This document shows, one piece after another, positions 10,551 through 21,700 of a stretch of DNA of 64,000 nt. Location of the stretch: assembly GCF_032452875.1 (NCBI RefSeq), contig NC_083873.1, positions 78,179,987-78,243,986 on the forward strand, given 5' to 3'. The DNA is from Bos javanicus (Eukaryota; Chordata; Mammalia; Artiodactyla; Bovidae). The position numbers were made by a program, and so were the translations under genes. The stretch's first letter is position 1; each line of letters starts with the position of its first letter. The notes below the pieces were generated by a model. That model searched no databases and was not told where the DNA came from. It was given only the letters and a program-made list of their open reading frames with translations.

Positions 10551-11849
10551 TCTTCCCAAAGAAAGGCAATGCCAAAGAATGCTAAAACTACCACACAGTT
10601 GCACTCATCTCACACACTAGTAAAGTAAGGCTCAGAATTCTCCAAGCCAGGCTTCAGCAATATGTGAACCGTGAACTTCCAGATGTTCAAGCTGTTTTTA
10701 GAAAAGGCAGAGGAACCAGATATAACTGCCAACATCCGCTGGATCATGGAAAAAACAAGAGAGTTCCAGAAGAACATCTATTTCTGCTTTATTGACTATG
10801 CCAAAGTCTTTGACTGTGTGGATCACAATAAACTGTGGAAAATTCTTCAAGAGATGGGAATACCAGGCCACCTGACCTGCTCTTGAGAAACCTGTATGCA
10901 GGTCAGGAAGCTGGTTCCAAATAGGGAAAGGAGTATGTCAAGACTGTATATTGTCACCCTGCTTATTTAACTTCTATGCAGAGTGCATCATGAGAAATGC
11001 TGGGCTGGAAGAAACACAAGCTGGAATCAGGATTGCCAGAAGAAATATCAATAACATCAGATATGCAGCAGATGACACCACCTTTATGGCAGAAAGTGAA
11101 GAGGAATTAAAAAGCCTCTTGATGAAAGTGAAAGAGGAGAGTGAAAAAGTTGGCTTAAAGCTCAACATTCAGAAAACGAAGCTCATGGCATCTGGTCCCA
11201 TCACTTCATGGGAAATAGATGGGGAAACCGTGGAAACAGTGTCAGACTTGATTTTTCTGCGCTCCAAAATCACTGCAGATGGTGACTGCAGCCATGAAAT
11301 TAAAAGACGCTTACTCCTTGGAAGGAAGGTTATGACCAAACTAGATAGCTATTGAAAAGCAGAGACATTTCTTTGCCAACAAAGGTCCATCTAGTCAAGG
11401 CTATGGTTTTTCCAGTGGTCATGTATGGATGTGAGAGTTGGACTGTGAAGAAAGCTGAGCACTGAAGAATTGATGCTTTTGAACTGTTGTGTTGGAAAAG
11501 ACTCTTGAGAGTCCCTTGGACTGCAAGGAGATCCAACTAGTCCATTCTGAAGGAGATCAGTCCTGGGATTTCTTTGGAAGGAATGATGCTAAAGCTGAAA
11601 CTCCAGTACTTTGGCCACCTCATGTGAAGAGTTGACTCATTGGAAAAGACTCTGATGCTGGGAGAGATTGGGGGCAGGAGGAGAAGGGGACAACAGAGGA
11701 TGAGATGGCTGGATGGCATCACTGACTCGATGGACGTGAGTCTGAGTGAACTCCAGGAGTTGGTGATGGACAGGGAGGCCTGGTGTGCTGAGATTCATTG
11801 AGTCACAAAGAGTTGGACATGACTGAGCGACTGAACTGAACTGAACTGA
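10551..11849 (+). pseudogene. BovB ORF, RT core and C-terminal portion
   Basis: Forward part of the same insertion. 10671-10886 carries the finger/palm block (IRWIMEKTREFQKN, FDCVDHNKLWKIL). 10951-11355 carries SPCLFNFYAE, then the catalytic box, which here reads YAADD (11062-11076) instead of YADD because of one extra GCA codon. The frame then continues through the EEELKSLLMKVKEE region before breaking near 11355. The extra residue sits in the metal-binding turn and would probably kill catalysis; this is inference. Confidence 0.88.
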
Positions 11850-11860
11850 ACCTACATTCT

Positions 11861-12084
11861 AGGTTTCCCAGATAGTCCTAGTGCAAAAACCTGCCTACCA
11901 ATACAGGAGAGGCAAGAGACACAGGTTTGATCTCTGTGTTGGTAAGATCCCCTGGAGGGGGGTGCATGACAGCCCATTCTAGTATTCTTGCCTGGAGAAT
12001 CCATGGACACAGGAGGCTGCCAGACTATAGTCCACAGGGTTTCAAAGAGCCAGAAACGAGTTAAACAACTTAGCACAACATCTC
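11861..12084 (+). mobile_element. Bov-tA SINE
   Basis: Starts AGGTTTCCCAGATAGTCC directly after the BovB TSD and ends in AACTTAGCACAAC. It has a diverged tRNA head and a Bov-A body with CAAAGAGCCAGAAACGAG in place of the usual end block. It sits inside the split ERVL LTR. Confidence 0.85.
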
Positions 12085-12226
12085 CATATAGGAGGGCAAT
12101 CTGCTTTGAGTCCACAGATTCAAATACTAATCTCACCCAGAAACACTCTCACAGATACAAACAGAAATAGCATTTAATTTGGCACACCATGGCCAGTCGA
12201 GTTAACATATAAAATTAACCTTCACA

Positions 12227-12938
12227 GGTGAATATGGTGATAACTGAAAGAATTACACCGATTTATATCTCTAATCCTCACATATGAGATGAAGAACCAT
12301 GCAAAAGTCACTCCTCTTTTATATACTATTAATTTAGCTTTGTACTGAGTCAGACTCGGCAAGTATTAATAGCTGTTTGCTATGACTGAATTCTTTATAA
12401 AGAGAATTTTAAACCTGAACATCAATTAAACAATATAGTCAAGAAATGTACTTGATGTAAAGGCCAGTGTCTGTACATCTGATCTCTCTCTTCTCTGTAT
12501 AGAGTTAAACTTTTAAATGACTGAGGAATAGAGATAAAATTTGATAATTTTAATGACACTAGCTATAGTTCCCCTAGAATAATTCAGTTAATGTTGCCAT
12601 ATATTGAACATCACTGAAACAATTTATCTTTCCTTTTAAGTTCATGCTGTATAGAGAATTAAATGGGGAAAAATAAATTCTAGATCATTTTTACAAGGCC
12701 AATATTTTTTTGCCAATGTTTGAACATTGCAAAGAGTTGTGTAAGTAAAGATTATTCATTTAGACAGTGTTCTCATTTCAACAATAGCTCATTTCTAGTA
12801 TTTAATTACATGATGTTCCAAATGATACCATTCCAGTAGAACAGGAAAGCTTTCTCAATCACAGTTTTGAATATCTTATCTAATTAGAGGACAGAACTTT
12901 TATGTTGTGAATATAATGTAGAATATAATTTCTATTTT
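12227..12938. other. unassigned stretch
   Basis: AT-rich DNA following the LTR duplication. No repeat or coding feature recognised. Confidence 0.5.
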
Positions 12939-13252
12939 GAAAGTGAAAATCGTTCAGTAGTGTCCAACTCTTTGTGACCCCATGGACTATAGAGTCCATG
13001 GAATTCTCCAGTCCAGAATATTGGACGGGGTAGCCTTTCCCTTCTCCAGGGGATCTTCCCAACCCAGGGATGAAACCCAGGTGTCCCGCATTACAGGCAG
13101 ATTCTTTACCAGCTGAACCACCAGGGAAGCACAAGAATACTGGAGTGGGTAGCCTATCCCTTCTCCAGAGGATCTTCCCAACCCAGGAACTGAACCAGGA
13201 TCTCCTGCCTTGCAGGCAGATTCTTTACCAACTGAGCTATCAGGGAAGCCTC
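12939..13252 (-). mobile_element. Bov-tA SINE with duplicated tRNA-derived head
   Basis: Reverse counterpart of 5474-5787. The heads end at about 13251 and 13131, joined at the same CAGTATTCTT junction, followed by one Bov-A body ending near 12939. Confidence 0.9.
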
Positions 13253-13540
13253 AATTTCTATTTCACTATTTGGATAAAGAAGATGGGAAAGATCAAGAAA
13301 GAAAGGTTTGAATAAACATTTAAAACAAGTTGAAATGCTGAAATATGCTTTTTATTAATGTGAAATAAGTTATATTAGAATATAATTATACATTTTGTAA
13401 TATTACTAGTCTTTTAGGATTGTATGAATAAAATGCAGACACTAAAAACTTTTACCAGAATCATAAAACTAGTGAGAAAATTAATATGACCAATTCTGAT
13501 AATTTATTAAAACAAATTTCAGCTCCAGAAATAGGCCCCC
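13253..13540. other. unassigned stretch
   Basis: AT-rich, apparently unique. Confidence 0.4.
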
Positions 13541-14275
13541 CAAAATACTGATTTTAATTTTTGATGAAGGTACAACAGCAATTTAATAGAGAAAGAGTAG
13601 TCTTTTCAACAGATGGTACTGAAATAATTAAACATCTATGGGCAAAAATAATAACCTCAATCTGTATGTCACACCTTATCCAAAAACTAACTCAGAATGG
13701 ATAACTCTAAACTTTTAGAAAATAACATAGGAGAAAAACTAGAGCTTGGTCAAGTGTTTTTTAGACATGACATCAAATGTCATGATAAAAGAAAAAAATC
13801 ATAAATTGAATTTAGTGATTAAATTAAAACTATAATCAAAATGAAAAGCATTAGCTCTGAGAAGGATGGCTAAGAAGATTAAAGGACAAGTTGAATGCTG
13901 ACTGAGAAAAGAATAGCAAACCCCTATTATCTGTTAAAGATTAATATCCGGAACATGAAAAGACCACTTAACACCCTTTATCAGTAAACAAACAAACAAA
14001 AACCTCAAGCCATTCCAAACAGAAAATGGGCAAAGAATATGAAGAAATATTTCACTGAAAAGGATGTAAGGATGGCAATAAATACATGAAAAAATGTTCA
14101 ACATCACTAGCCATTAGGGAAATAAAAATTTAAACCAAAATGACATATCTTTTGCAAGAGCTAAAATAAAAAAAATAGTGACAATACTACGTGCTAATGA
14201 AGATGCAGAGAAAGGAAATCCCTTATGCATTGCTAGTGGGGTTGTAAAATCCCCAGTTCCTTTAATATTTCAAAA
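13541..14275 (+). mobile_element. old L1 ORF2 3' fragment
   Basis: Diverged sequence parallel to the L1 ORF2 C-terminal region: a GGGCAAAGAATATGAAGAAAT-like block near 14030 (split here), AATGTTCAACATCACTAGCC near 14095, and GCATTGCTAGTGGGGTTGT near 14228. Much more decayed than the two L1 copies at 16-33 kb. Confidence 0.8.
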
Positions 14276-14855
14276 CAAGAGAAAACTCAAGATTATTATT
14301 TTTTCCATGATTTACTACCAATAGCACAATATTTTAGTTAAGGCATGCCTTGAGTCTAATTTCTTATGAGTTAAACTTTAAAAATGTTTACATTATGCAA
14401 CATTTATTATGCTACATATTGTATATAAAATATGGGTGAAGCCATCAGTGTTTCCACAAATTTTTAAAATAGTACACAGTTTTAGTTAGCTAAAAGAGCT
14501 TGTAATAATTTTTAAATGAATAACTGCTATAAGTGGTTAAGCCTATGAATACTTACAATGTTACCAATGATAAAGACAATGTATCCACTTAATTTTAGAC
14601 TATTACTTTAAGATTTTATACTCAAATTTTATTGAGTTAATAACTTAATCTTTGGACACTTGGACAATTTCTAAGAAAAAGATGCAAAACACTGGTCATT
14701 AGTCCTTATCTATATCTATGCTTTTCTTTATTTTTATATTTTATAGAATGGTTGTATAGTAAAAGTATATGCAATTGCCTCGGAATAATCAACCTAAAAA
14801 CTTATCTGATATAGGTTTATGCTTATGAAACAATATTTTTTGTCTTTCTGCTATT
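14276..14855. other. unassigned stretch
   Basis: AT-rich, no recognisable feature. Confidence 0.4.
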
Positions 14856-15310
14856 ACAAACTGATACATACTGAGTCATTTAAGTAACATACTTTTATTT
14901 TCTCACAATTCTGGAGGCAAAAAATTTGAGATCAAGGTGTCAATAGGGTTGGTTTCTTCTGAAGTCTGTCGCTTTGGTTTGTAAATGTCTATGTTTTCCT
15001 GTGTCCTTACATGACCTTTTCTTTCTGTTTGTGTTCAAATCTCTTCTTGTAAAGACACCAGTCATTTTTGACTAGGGCCCACTCTAATGATCTCATGTAC
15101 TTAATTACTGCTTTAAAAGCTAGACCGTTGTTGTTCAGTCACTAAGTCTTGTCCGACTCCTGGTAACCCCATGGACTACAGCATGCCAGGTTTCCCTGAC
15201 CTTCACTGCCTCCCAGAGTTTGCTCAGATTCATGTCAATTGAGTAGGTGATGCTATCTAACCATCTCATCCACTTCTTAAAGACCCTATCTCTAAGTAAT
15301 CACGTTGTAT
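14856..15310 (-). mobile_element. MaLR (MLT1-like) LTR, split
   Basis: Reversed ERVL-MaLR LTR with CACAATTCTGGAGGC, TGAGATCAAGGTGTCA, AGACACCAGTCATT and AGGGCCCACTCTAATGA blocks. It resumes as AAAGACCCTATCTC at 15277 after a BovB fragment. Confidence 0.75.
15127..15276 (-). mobile_element. short BovB 3'-end fragment
   Basis: About 150 bp of reversed BovB 3' end (TTGTTGTTCAGTCACTAAG to the CATCTCATCC block), inserted in the MaLR LTR. A degenerate duplication around TTAAA is possible. Confidence 0.8.
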
Positions 15311-15554
15311 ATGGTATTTACATATACAGAGATAATACACATACATATACATGTAACATGCACACCAGATGATAAGCATGCTTTGATAAATACCCCAATA
15401 TCTCTTTCTAGTATACTGATGAAAGGATTGTTCTCTTGGCTTAATTTAGGCACTCTTCTGGTCTAGAAGAAACTACTTTGCCACAGTACTCAAATGTATG
15501 ACTTCCAGAGTCTTAAATGCTGTTGTATAGCTACTGTCCCCAAATAATGACATA
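15311..15554. other. unassigned stretch
   Basis: Short AT-rich run with CATATACA repeats near 15318-15355; nothing else recognised. Confidence 0.4.
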
Positions 15555-15568
15555 CTAAAAAGAGTGAG

Positions 15569-15685
15569 GAAATCGCAACCCACTCCAGTATTCTTGCCTA
15601 GAGAATCCCATGGACAGAGGAGCCTGGAGGCCTACAGTCCATGGGGTCTCAAAGAGTCGGACACGACTGAGCGACTACACTTATG
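15569..15685 (+). mobile_element. Bov-A monomer fragment
   Basis: A 117-bp Bov-A 3' end (CAACCCACTCCAGTATTCTT to GAGCGACTACACTTATG) with a 14-bp TSD CTAAAAAGAGTGAG at 15555-15568 and 15686-15699. Truncated at its 5' end. Confidence 0.93.
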
Positions 15686-15699
15686 CTAAAAAGAGTGAG

Positions 15700-16439
15700 A
15701 AAATCTAAAGTTTGTAGAGATTGAAATGACCACAACCAGAATTTGTGGTCCACAAAGAGTGGTCCAGACTTGGGCTGATCACATCCCTAGATGATATTGA
15801 TTTATTGTAAGCCCATATGATAATATATCAGAACTCTGTCCCAGGAAGTTCTTTCCCAGGAAGGTAAGAGTGTAAACAAACAAACAAACAAAAAGCTTTA
15901 CTGTTTACTTCAGGAAATTTCTATAAATCAATTTTTCTCGGCAAACAGTTTTCCTTTCAGGAAAATAGAAAGTGCAAAAACTCATATGTCACATAAGATT
16001 TTACTCGTCAAAACCCTCACCATATTGTGTCCATCAATTTCAAAATTATTGTGTCACATTCCATGCTCAATTTGAACCAATTTCTTATCTTGAACTTTGA
16101 ACCTTGTCTCCCAAATTTTGTAAGTGTCCTTCTTTGATCTCTCTTTTGAGATGAAACTAGGACTGTCAAAGTGTTATTCCCTCATAGAGTTAAAACTATA
16201 AAAATTTTCACTTTGCTAGAATAACAGACTTATATGTTATTTTTGGGGATATGACAGCTAAGTACATTTTATACTCAAATTATGAATGCTAATGTTGGGA
16301 ATAATCTGATATATTTCCATTTGGTTTTGAGTACTTAACTTGTTTTCATTTCCTCAAAGTTAAACGTGTCTTCCAGATAAGTTAAGTAAAAGTTCATCAT
16401 CTATACTTTGATGATTTAACACTTAATTCATTAAACTGA
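15700..16439. other. unassigned stretch
   Basis: AT-rich, apparently unique; contains a CAAA tetranucleotide run near 15876-15890. Confidence 0.45.
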
Positions 16440-17269
16440 GTGATTGATTAAAAAAAAAAAAGGAAGGAGAAAGAAAAAAAGGGAAAAAAAAAAGGAAAAC
16501 TCCACAGAACTGCCAAAGCCCAATGCACATGCAGAGGTTTATAACAATAAAAAGTGTGACTGAGGAAAAAAAAATTTTTTTTTTCAAAAGCTTAATTGGA
16601 TTTCTTAGTGCCAATAAAACCAACAACTACAATGGGGGGTGAGGGGAAGGGAAAAAAAAGAAAAGAAAAAAATAAAATCTCCAAAAGAATCTACAGAACA
16701 AAAGTCAAAAAATAAGAATAGTAAATGCTTTTCTTGAGTCACTGCTGTCAGAGTACTTTCCCTCACTGGGAGTCAAAGTCCCTCTTACTTCCCTAGGATG
16801 CCTTCCAACACTATGCTATCTCTGGACCTGCTGTGGGGACAGCTCAGATTCTAATATGGTCCTACTTCTGTGTGTTCTTACCTCCAATGTCCACAGCTAT
16901 CAGAACTAGTGTGTTTTCTTTTGTGGGAGCTCTCAATGGCCTTTTGTATATTTCATAGACACAGAGTCTGCCAAATTGATCATGTGGATTTAATATGCAG
17001 CTTGTACAGTGGGTGGGAAGGTTTTGAGTCTTCTTCCTTCACCACACTGCCCCTGGGTTTCAATTGTGGTTTTATTTCCACCTCTACATGTGAGTTGTCC
17101 ACTGGGGTTTGCTCACCAGGCTTCCCAGGAGGACTTGGGTTTGCTCCTGTGAGGGCCAGGTGTGGAGGTGGTGCAGCTGCTTGGGTGGCAGGGGTTCTGG
17201 CAGCACCAGGTACTCAGTGGGGGTTGGCGACTAGGGCAGCAGAAATATAGTGCTTTAGAAGGGTATGGC

Positions 17270-17541
17270 GGAGAAGGCAATGGCAACCCATTCCAGTATT
17301 CTTGCCTGGAAAATCCCATGGATGGAGGAGCCTGGTAGGCTGCAGTCCATGGGGTCGCTAAGAGTCAGACACGACTGAGTGACTTCACTTTCACTTTTCA
17401 CTTTCATGCATTGGAGGAGGAAATGGCAACCCACTCCAGTGTTCTTGTCTGGAGAATCCCAGGGATGGCAGGGCTGGGTGGGCTGCGGTCTATGGGGTCT
17501 CACAGAGTCGGACATGACTGAAGTGACTTAGCAGCAGCAGC
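17270..17541 (-). mobile_element. Bov-A2 SINE in L1 5'UTR
   Basis: Complete reversed Bov-A2 dimer, ending at the right in a CAG/TGC run. The 13-bp TSD AGAAGGGTATGGC (17257-17269 and 17542-17554) marks an insertion into the L1 5'UTR. Confidence 0.96.
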
Positions 17542-17545
17542 AGAA

Positions 17546-17690
17546 GGGTATGGCAACCAGTATTGGCCAATATGCTCCAGTGTTCTTGCTTGGAGAACCC
17601 CCCTCCCTGACAGAGAAGACAGAGAAGACTGGCAGGCCACAGTCTACAGGGTCACAAAGAGTTGGACACGACTGAAGCAATCCTGTATGG
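17546..17690 (+). other. Bov-A-like block built into L1 5'UTR
   Basis: Beyond the Bov-A2 TSD the L1 5'UTR itself contains a SINE-like segment: CCAGTGTTCTTGCTTGGAGAA, split here, then CACAGTCTACAGGG and GTTGGACACGACTGAAG. It has no duplication of its own, is more diverged than the neighbouring Bov-A2, and seems to be part of the L1 subfamily sequence. Confidence 0.55.
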
Positions 17691-18312
17691 ATAGACACAA
17701 GACATTTTTTAACCTGTGGCAACTCTGCCCCAGTGAGAGTTGAGCGTGAAAGTGTCACAACTGCTTGGCTTTTGGGGACCCTGGCAGTGCCAAGTATGCA
17801 TGGACATGGACTGCCTCCACTGCAGAAGTTATGGCCCTATCAGTGTCCTTTTTCCAGCCTCTTGTAGCTGGCTTTCAGAAGGCTTATTTGGCCAGTCTTT
17901 CTCTGTAGCTCCATCCATTCAGGCACTTAGAGGTCTCCCTTGCCCGGAGTCCTTGTCTGTTGTTCAGTGTGTCAGGTACATAGAGGTGGCTCCCCCTGGC
18001 TGGGGTCCTACTCTGTAGATAGGTGCATCAGGCACTTAAATGTGCTTAAAGGGGCACCCTGGGTAAAGTCGTTCTTTGTAGTTCATGTGTCAGGCCTTTG
18101 ATGTTATGTGGGGAGAGAGAGGCTATGGTAATAGCCCCACCCCCTATGTGTGACTCAGCAGTATCGCCTTGCTTCCATGTCTGTGTGGCTTTCTTCCACT
18201 AGCATTTCCCACCACGATCCTCTCCCGTGTGGCCCCTCAATCTGTCTGTCCATAGTCAACAGCAACCCTTGCCTTGGGATTGCTCCACAATCCCTAAACT
18301 CCAGCTCCCAGA

Positions 18313-18690
18313 CATCCAAGAGGCACAAAGAGTCCCATACAAGATAAACCCAAGGAGAAATAAGCCAAAACCATACTAATCAAACTAACAAAGCCTAAAC
18401 ACAAAGTAAGAATATTAAAAGCAGCAAGAGAGAAGCACCAACTAACATACAAGAGAAACCTCATATGCTTAACAGCTGATCTTTCAGCAGAAACTCTGCA
18501 GGCCAGAAGGAAATGGCAGGATATATTTAAAGTACTGAAAGGGAAAAATCTACAACCAAGATTACTGTGCCCAGCAAGGATCTCATTCAGAGTTGATGGA
18601 GAAATAAAACGCTTTTCAGACAAGCAAAAGTTAAGAGAATTCAGTACCACCAAATCAGCTTTACAACAAATGTTAAAGGGACTTATATAG
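18313..18690 (+). pseudogene. L1 ORF1 C-terminal remnant (copy 1)
   Basis: Encodes the C-terminal RNA-binding part of the L1 nucleic-acid chaperone, with KAAREKHQLTYKRN, ADLSAETLQARRKWQDIFKV and KQKLREFSTTKSALQQ, ending in TAG at 18688-18690. The N-terminal and coiled-coil parts are absent because the 5'UTR joins directly to this segment. ORF2 follows about 60 bp downstream, the normal L1 spacing. Non-functional by truncation. Confidence 0.88.
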
Positions 18691-18748
18691 TTAAGAAATA
18701 CAAAAAAAGAAAAGAGATCTACAAAATAAACTCCAAACAATTAAGAAA

Positions 18749-21700
18749 ATGGCAATAGGAACATATATATGAATAATTACTTCAAATGTAAATGGATTAA
18801 ATTCTCCAATCAGAAGACAGACTGGCTGAATGGATACAAAAATAAGACCCATATATATGCTATCTACAAGAAACCCACTTCAGACCTCAAGACACATATA
18901 GACTGAAAATGAGAGGATGGAAAAATATATTCCATTCAAATGGGAAGAAAAAGAAAGCTGGAGCAGCAATCCTCATATCAGACAAAGTAGACCTTAAAAT
19001 AAATAAGATTAAAAGAGATAAGGACACTACATAATGATCTAGGGATCAGTCCAAGAAAAATACATAACAAGTGTAAATATCTATGCACCCTACATAAGAG
19101 CACCTCAGTACATAAGACAAACACTAACAGACATAAAAGGAGAAACTGATAGGAACAAAATAATAGTAAGAGACTTTAACACCCCACTCACACCAATGAA
19201 CAGATCATCAAAACAGAAAATAAGGAAATGCAAGTCTTAGATGATGCATTAGATGAGATGGATCTCATGGATATCTTCAGGACATCCCAATGCAGAAGAA
19301 AAGTGCACATGGGACATTCTCCAGGATAGACCACATCTTGGGTCACAAATCAAGCCTCAGTAAATTTAGGAAAATTGAAATCATATCAAGCATCTACTCT
19401 GACCACAATGCTATCAGAATAGCTATCAATTACAAGAAAAAACAACAACAACAAAAACCTGTAAGAAACACAAACACATGGAGATTAAACAACACGTTTC
19501 TAAACAACCAACAGGTTACTGAAGAAATCAGAAGGGAAATAAAAAAATTTCTAGAAACACAAAGACAATGAAAACACGACAACTCAAAACCTATGGGAGA
19601 TAGCAAAAGCAGTCTTAAGAGGGAAGTTTAAGCCAATGCAATCCTACCTCAAGGAACAAGAAAAACATCGAATAGACAATCTAACTTTACACTTAAAACA
19701 ACTGGAAAAGGAAGGAGGGAAAAAAAAAAAAAAAAACAACACCACCAAAACTAGTAGAAGGAAAGAAATCATAAAGACCAAGCAGAAATAAATGAAAAAT
19801 AAATGAAAGAAACAATAGTAAAGATTAATAAAACTAAAAGCTGGTTCTTTGAGAAGATAAACAAAATTGAAAATCCTTTAGGTAGACTCATCAAGAAAAA
19901 ATAGAGAAGAATCAAATCAATAAAATTAGAAATGAAAAGAAGAGATTACAACAGACAATACAGAAATACAAAGGATTGTAAGAGACTGTTATTAACAACT
20001 ATATGACAATAAAATGGATAACCTGGAAAAAATGGACAGATTCTTAGAAAAGTTCAATTTTCCAAGACTGAACCAGGAAGAAATAAAAATGATGAACAAC
20101 CCAAATTACAAGCACTGAAATTGAAGCTGTGATCATAAATCTCCCAAGAAACAAAAGCCCAGGACCATATGACTTCACAGGAGAATTCCATCAAACATTT
20201 AGAGAAGAGATAATGCCTATCCTTCTAAAACTCTTTCAAAAAATTGCAGAGGAAGGAACACTTCCAAACTCATTCTACGAGGCCACCATCACCCTGGTAC
20301 CAAAACCAGATAAGGACAACACACTAAAAAAGAAAACTATAGGCCAATATCACTGATGAATATAGGTGCAAAAATCCTCAATAAATTCTTAGCAAACAGA
20401 ATCAGCAACCCATCAAAAAGCTCCTACACCATGATCAAGTTGAGTTTATTCCAAGAATACAAGGATTCTTCAATACAGGCAAATCAATCATTGTGATACA
20501 CCATATTAACAAATTGAAAGATAAAAACCATACGATAATCTTAATAGATGCAGAAAAAGTCTTTGGCAAAATTCAGCACCCATTTATTATTAAAACTCTT
20601 CAGCATAGAAGGGACCTACATCAACATAGTAAAGGCCATATAAGATAAGCCTAAGGCAAACATTATTCTCAATGGTGAAAAACTGAAAGCCTTCCCCCTA
20701 AGATCAGGAACAAGACAAGGTTGTCCACTTTCACCACTATTATTCAACATAGTTCTGGAAGACCTAGCTACAGCAATCAGAGAGGAAAAAGAAATAAAAA
20801 GAATCCAGATCAGAAAAGAAGAAGTAAAGCTCTTACTGTTTGCAGATGATATGATACTGTAGATAGAAAACCCTAAAGATAATATCAGAAAATTACTAGA
20901 GCTAATCAGTGAATTTAGCAAAGTTGCAGGATACAAAATCTATACACAGAAATAACTTGCAATTCTATATATTAACACTGAAAAATCAGAAAGAGAAATT
21001 AAGGAATCAATCCCGTTCACCATTGCAACAAAACAAATTAAATATCTAGGAATAAACTTACCTAAGAAGCCAAAAGAACTGTACACAGAAAATTATAAGA
21101 CATTGATTAAAGAAATCAAAGATGACATAAACAGATGGAGAGATATTCAAAGTTCCTGGAAAGGAAGAATCAAATATTGTGAAAATGACTATACTACCAA
21201 ATACAATCTACAGATTCAGTGTGGTCCCTATCAAATTACCAATGGCATTTTTCACAGAACTAGAACAAAAAATTTCACAATTCATATGGAAACACATAAG
21301 CCATCTTGAGAAAGAAAAAGGGAGCCGGTGGAATCAACCTTCCTGACTTCAGGTTATACTACAAAGCTACAGTCATCAAGACAATATAGTACTGGCACAA
21401 AAACAGAAATATAGACCAACAGAACAAGATAGAAAGCCCAGAAATAAACCCATGAACCTATGGGTACCTTATTTTTGACAAAGGAGGCAAAAATATACAA
21501 TGGAGCAAAGACAGCCTCTTCAATAAATGGTATTGGGAAAACTGGATGGGTACATGTAAAAGAATGAAATTAGAATACATCTTAAAGCCATATGCAAAGT
21601 TAAACTCAAAATGGATTAAAGACCTAAATGTAAGACCAGAACTATAAACCTCTTAGAGGAAAACATAGGCAGAAAACTCAATGACATAAATCATAGCAAG

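Larger units (their letters stand above)
8593..11849 (+). mobile_element. near full-length BovB with 5' inversion (twin priming)
   Basis: The element is 3257 bp, about the full BovB length. Its 5' part lies reversed at 8593 to about 10550, and the 3' part lies forward from about 10551 to 11849, ending in CTGAA repeats. The two breakpoints meet at the same BovB position, the CCCAAAGAAAGG site, with about 5 bp of overlap. One 11-bp TSD ACCTACATTCT (8582-8592 and 11850-11860) flanks the composite, so it is a single insertion event with 5' inversion rather than two neighbouring elements. Confidence 0.95.
8243..12226 (-). mobile_element. MLT2-type ERVL LTR, split by younger insertions
   Basis: Two halves (8243-8592 and 12085-12226) match one ERVL LTR in reverse. 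The left half runs from the GTAGGGTTCTCC end to GGCCCAC; the right half carries AGGGCAATCTGC and finishes in the reverse complement of the TGTGAAGGTTAATTTTAT start. A perfect 5-bp duplication GGTGA brackets the whole interval (8238-8242 and 12227-12231), as expected for ERVL. It is a solo LTR with no ERVL internal sequence in view. The gap is filled by the BovB and a Bov-tA. Confidence 0.85.
16440..18312 (+). promoter_or_regulatory. L1 copy 1 5'UTR
   Basis: GC-richer than its surroundings, with poly-A/G-rich starting tracts, then a series of related words (CAGGCACTTAGAGG, CAGGTACATAGAGG, CAGGCACTTAAATG, each after a GGGTCC-like block) at about 17920-18100. These look like short internal near-repeats of the promoter region. 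An L1 5'UTR normally carries the internal pol II promoter, but promoter activity of this copy is inferred only. It has no visible similarity to the 5'UTR of L1 copy 2. Confidence 0.75.

Noticed and set aside
8593..11849. Two separate head-to-head BovB insertions
   Set aside because: The breakpoints are adjacent in BovB and a single 11-bp TSD flanks the pair.
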